A DNA stretch of 64,000 nucleotides from Sipunculus nudus (taxonomy: Eukaryota > Annelida > Sipuncula > Golfingiida > Sipunculidae): assembly GCA_026874595.1 (NCBI GenBank), contig CM049310.1, positions 87,643,056 through 87,707,055 of the forward strand, written 5' to 3'. Position numbers and translations under genes: made by a program. The notes beneath the pieces were generated by a model. It saw only the letters and a program-made list of their open reading frames with translations. It made no database searches and was not told the origin of the DNA. Shown here piece by piece: positions 62,139 to 64,000 of this stretch. The number at the start of each line of letters is the position of its first letter. Position 1 is the first letter of the stretch.

Positions 62139-62282
62139 GAATAGGATGTAATCAATAGTTGCCTTTTGTAATCAAGTGCTTGAAAGAGGCAGCAAACTGA
62201 CTGACTTTCGAAAAAACTCGATGATCGGCCCACCACTACAGAAAATGCTTATCCCATGATATATGGGCTGTGTGTTTTGTTT

Positions 62283-62640
62283 AAATCCAAGTGTTTATAA
62301 CCTGTGGGGGGGACTCTATCACAAATACAAGGACATCTAGCAGCAAGTCAGATGAACCAGAGGTTTTGCAAAGAGAATTTTGTATCTGGTCTCCTTTCAA
62401 GTTCTATACATATGCCGCCAACTACCTAAATGTTACATGATTTTCTGTTTCTCAACATTGGCTAGTACACTGTTTACTAACAACTTGTAGATGAACAAGG
62501 CCATGCATCTGTCACAGAGGTATTATAAGAACCTTTTTTAGCTGGAATTACTACAGTTCATTAATGTATACACAAAGTAAGAAAATCAAATAAATCTTAC
62601 AGAAATAGCAGGTGAATAGCTGGCTTTAATTTTAATTTCC
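62283..62640 (+). repeat. Dispersed repeat B, copy 2
   Basis: GTGTTTATAACCTGTGGGG...ACAAGGACATCTAGCAGCAAGTCAGA...TTGCAAAGAG parallels 1890-2390 (TGTTTATAACATGGGG...ACAAGGACATCTCGGAGCCAGTCAGA...TTGCACAGAG). The later block TAACAACTTGTAGATGAAC also matches. Confidence 0.65.
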
Positions 62641-62696
62641 ACACAGAACATAGCTATTCTTTGTGATTTAATTAATCCTTTTTAACATTTGTATAG

Positions 62697-62831
62697 AAAT
62701 GGGAGAATGCCTTGAAAGACCACATCGCCTACAGCTCCTACTTCAGTCGTAAAGCAGCGAATTACGGTGATACAGACTCTGAGGGGGCAGAAGATCTGGT
62801 CTATGTTGGTTCTATGCAAGATGCTCTTCAG
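62697..62831 (+). CDS. OSBPL1A: ORP1L exon 11: PH domain C-terminal helix and acidic linker (residues 337-381), last exon in window
   Basis: Acceptor ACATTTGTATAG ends at 62696; donor GTATGA at 62832; phase 0 at both ends, 135 bases. Encodes KWENALKDHIAYSSYFSRKA, then ANYGDTDSEGAEDLVYVGSM and QDALQ. W338 is the near-invariant tryptophan of the PH C-terminal helix; AYSSYFS matches AYSTHY of vertebrates. The acidic linker DTDSEGAED parallels the TDEEEEDT linker. The exon end and donor are duplicated 101 bases downstream. Use of the second donor would place a stop (GTA TGA) directly after residue 381 plus one. Confidence 0.93.
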
Positions 62832-62854
62832 GTATGAGAGAGAGTGGGGGAAAA

Positions 62855-63190
62855 TGAAAAGGAGAGAGAGAGAGAGAAAAAGAGAAAGAGAGAGAGAGAA
62901 AGAGAGAGGGCTCTATGCAGGATGCTCTTCAGGTATGAGAGAGAGTGGGGAGAATAAGAGGGACAAAGAGAGAGAAAGAGAATGAGAAAAGAGGGAAAGA
63001 GAAAAGACAGGGTGGAAGAGAGACAAACAGACAGATAGGGAAAGAAAAAGAGAAAGAGAGTATTAGAGAGAGAGAGAGAAAAGGAGAAAGAGAAAGAAAA
63101 GACAAGATAAGAGATAGAAAGAAAGAGGATAGACGACAGAGGGAGAACAAGAAGAGGGAGATGATGATGTTGAAATTAAAGTAGCAGTAC
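62855..63190 (+). repeat. GA-rich low-complexity tract in intron 11
   Basis: GAGA/AAAG-rich purine tract starting 24 bases after the exon 11 donor and containing the duplicated donor. Open frames of R, E and K residues here are low-complexity artefacts. Confidence 0.9.
62911..62951 (+). repeat. OSBPL1A: Duplicate of the exon 11 end and splice donor
   Basis: CTCTATGCAGGATGCTCTTC-AG-GTATGAGAGAGAGTGGGG repeats 62810-62850 with very few changes, 101 bases downstream. The second GT is at 62933. The offset is not a multiple of three, and the first intron codons are GTA TGA, so use of the second donor would end the protein. Confidence 0.9.
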
Positions 63191-64000
63191 AGAACAAATA
63201 AGAGAATAACATAATAAAAAAAACCCTTAGAAACAATGGGAAACATGACTGAAGGAAAGAAAAGGAGTGGAAAGGAAAGGGAATGTAATTCAGGAAAAAG
63301 TTAGACTCAGAGAGCGACGAGGATTTAGATGAGAAACTTAAATATTAAGAGAGTCAGAGATGAAGGATGTTGTATTGTTTAAATATCTACCAGTCTTTAA
63401 TGTTATAATCCCTTATAAATGACTGATTTACTGCTATATAGTGAATATAGTATCCAGTTTGGTCTTTATCAACAAATGTATATTTATTCTAACTTTGCGA
63501 CCACTTAAAAATAATTAATTTCTCAGAGGTCGAGATAATGGAGGATATTTGAAAATTATCTACCAGCAGAATTTGCAGTGGTCCAGATTTTAGAGTCATG
63601 CGACGGGATAACCTTCCCTAGAGACCCCGAGCCGCTCTGACACTCAAGCTGTCATATGGATTGAGTGATAATATGGATGTTTATCAGTTTGTTTTGTTAA
63701 TTTCCTACAAACGGGCTTCCAACCATCACATGAAAAATACGGAGTCCGCCAATGATTAATCAAACTGAGCTCAGTCACTTTACAAAATGATCACTACTTC
63801 ACGTATAGGTACGATCACTTGACATAGACGGCAACTCATGTAACTACCAGTTGTTTCAAGTTTACCCACCAGGCGGCGATATCGGCAGGTCGAAAAGGGA
63901 CAAGCAGGTGCACGGAAGTTGGAAGAAGACTATATAAAAACCCTACCTATTATCAGATAACTTTTATTTGTATAATACATAATAAATATAGGAAAGTAAA
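63191..64000. other. OSBPL1A: Start of intron 11, nothing recognised
   Basis: No exon with similarity to the next ORP1L coiled-coil segment is visible before the window ends. Confidence 0.5.

Larger units (their letters stand above)
56934..62238. mobile_element. Candidate TIR element J, interrupted by D3
   Basis: TAGTGATGGG near 56935 and CCCACCACTA near 62227 form short inverted termini. Each is followed inward by CGAT/ATCG-rich sequence (CGATCATCGG at about 56976; CGATGATCGG at about 62218). D3 occupies 57115-61520. Only short end similarity supports this, so the two ends could be separate repeats. Confidence 0.35.
18962..62831 (+). other. OSBPL1A: ORP1L-type OSBPL1A gene, coding span within window (11 exons, 3' end off window)
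   Basis: Eleven exons spliced in phase give 381 residues. Order: acidic N-terminus (1-14), helix pair resembling a degenerate ankyrin repeat (15-50), ankyrin repeats (about 58-90 and 91-123), a linker (about 142-160), a further ankyrin block (about 186-218) and a PH domain (about 249-347). This order matches vertebrate ORP1L, which in the known family continues with a FFAT motif and the OSBP-related lipid-binding domain; neither is visible here. Known ORP1L works on late endosomes, where the ankyrin region binds Rab7 and the protein senses cholesterol and controls ER contacts; the same role is inferred. Exon order, phases and block lengths agree with my recollection of the human protein without indels around exons 1-2 and 5-6. 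Introns range from about 0.5 to 11.6 kb. Confidence 0.93.

Noticed and set aside
62767-63184. Arginine/glutamate-rich frames downstream of exon 11 and a leucine/serine-rich frame on the opposite strand
   Set aside because: Low-complexity GA tract; the homologous exon ends at 62831 with a good donor.

Overview
This window looks like a metazoan nuclear genome, most likely a mollusc or another lophotrochozoan. It is AT-rich and intron-rich, with many TA, CA and GA microsatellites and several repeat families of a style I associate with molluscan genomes (an impression I could not check). No rRNA gene, CRISPR array or prokaryotic-style gene is visible.

One host gene can be supported. It lies on the + strand and encodes the N-terminal part of an oxysterol-binding protein-related protein 1 (ORP1L / OSBPL1A type). 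Eleven coding exons between 18962 and 62831 join in phase into 381 residues: two ankyrin repeats, a linker, a third ankyrin block and a complete PH domain. The FFAT motif and the sterol-binding ORD expected for this family must lie beyond position 64000. Every exon has AG/GT borders and compatible phases. Positions 1-18925 hold no recognisable gene, only upstream or 5' UTR-intron sequence with repeats.

The introns are mostly mobile DNA. Four element families (called D, E, F and G here) have different sequences but one architecture: a 5' terminal motif, internal tandem repeats, the complement of the 5' motif near the 3' end, a short hairpin, and a terminal CTTGTT or CTAGTT, inserted in T-runs. 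This resembles non-autonomous Helentron-associated elements. Several are nested: D1 in E1, G2 in F2, G1 in a TIR element. Intron 8 holds a dead 5.2-kb DIRS-type tyrosine-recombinase retrotransposon with its diagnostic internal complementary region.

The most unusual feature is at exon 5. The last 18 bases of the exon plus the start of intron 5, including the 5' splice site, have been amplified into about 108 tandem 39-bp units (39606-43826). Each unit carries a copy of the exon end and usually of the GTAAGA donor. The unit is 13 codons long and stays open in the exon frame for the first 11 extra units, so a choice among donors could lengthen the protein in 13-residue steps. The array has a second-order duplication of about 1.7-1.9 kb. 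Immediately upstream of the exon is a CTTAT-type pentanucleotide array that resembles branch-point motifs. A second, independent duplication of an exon end with its donor is found at exon 11.
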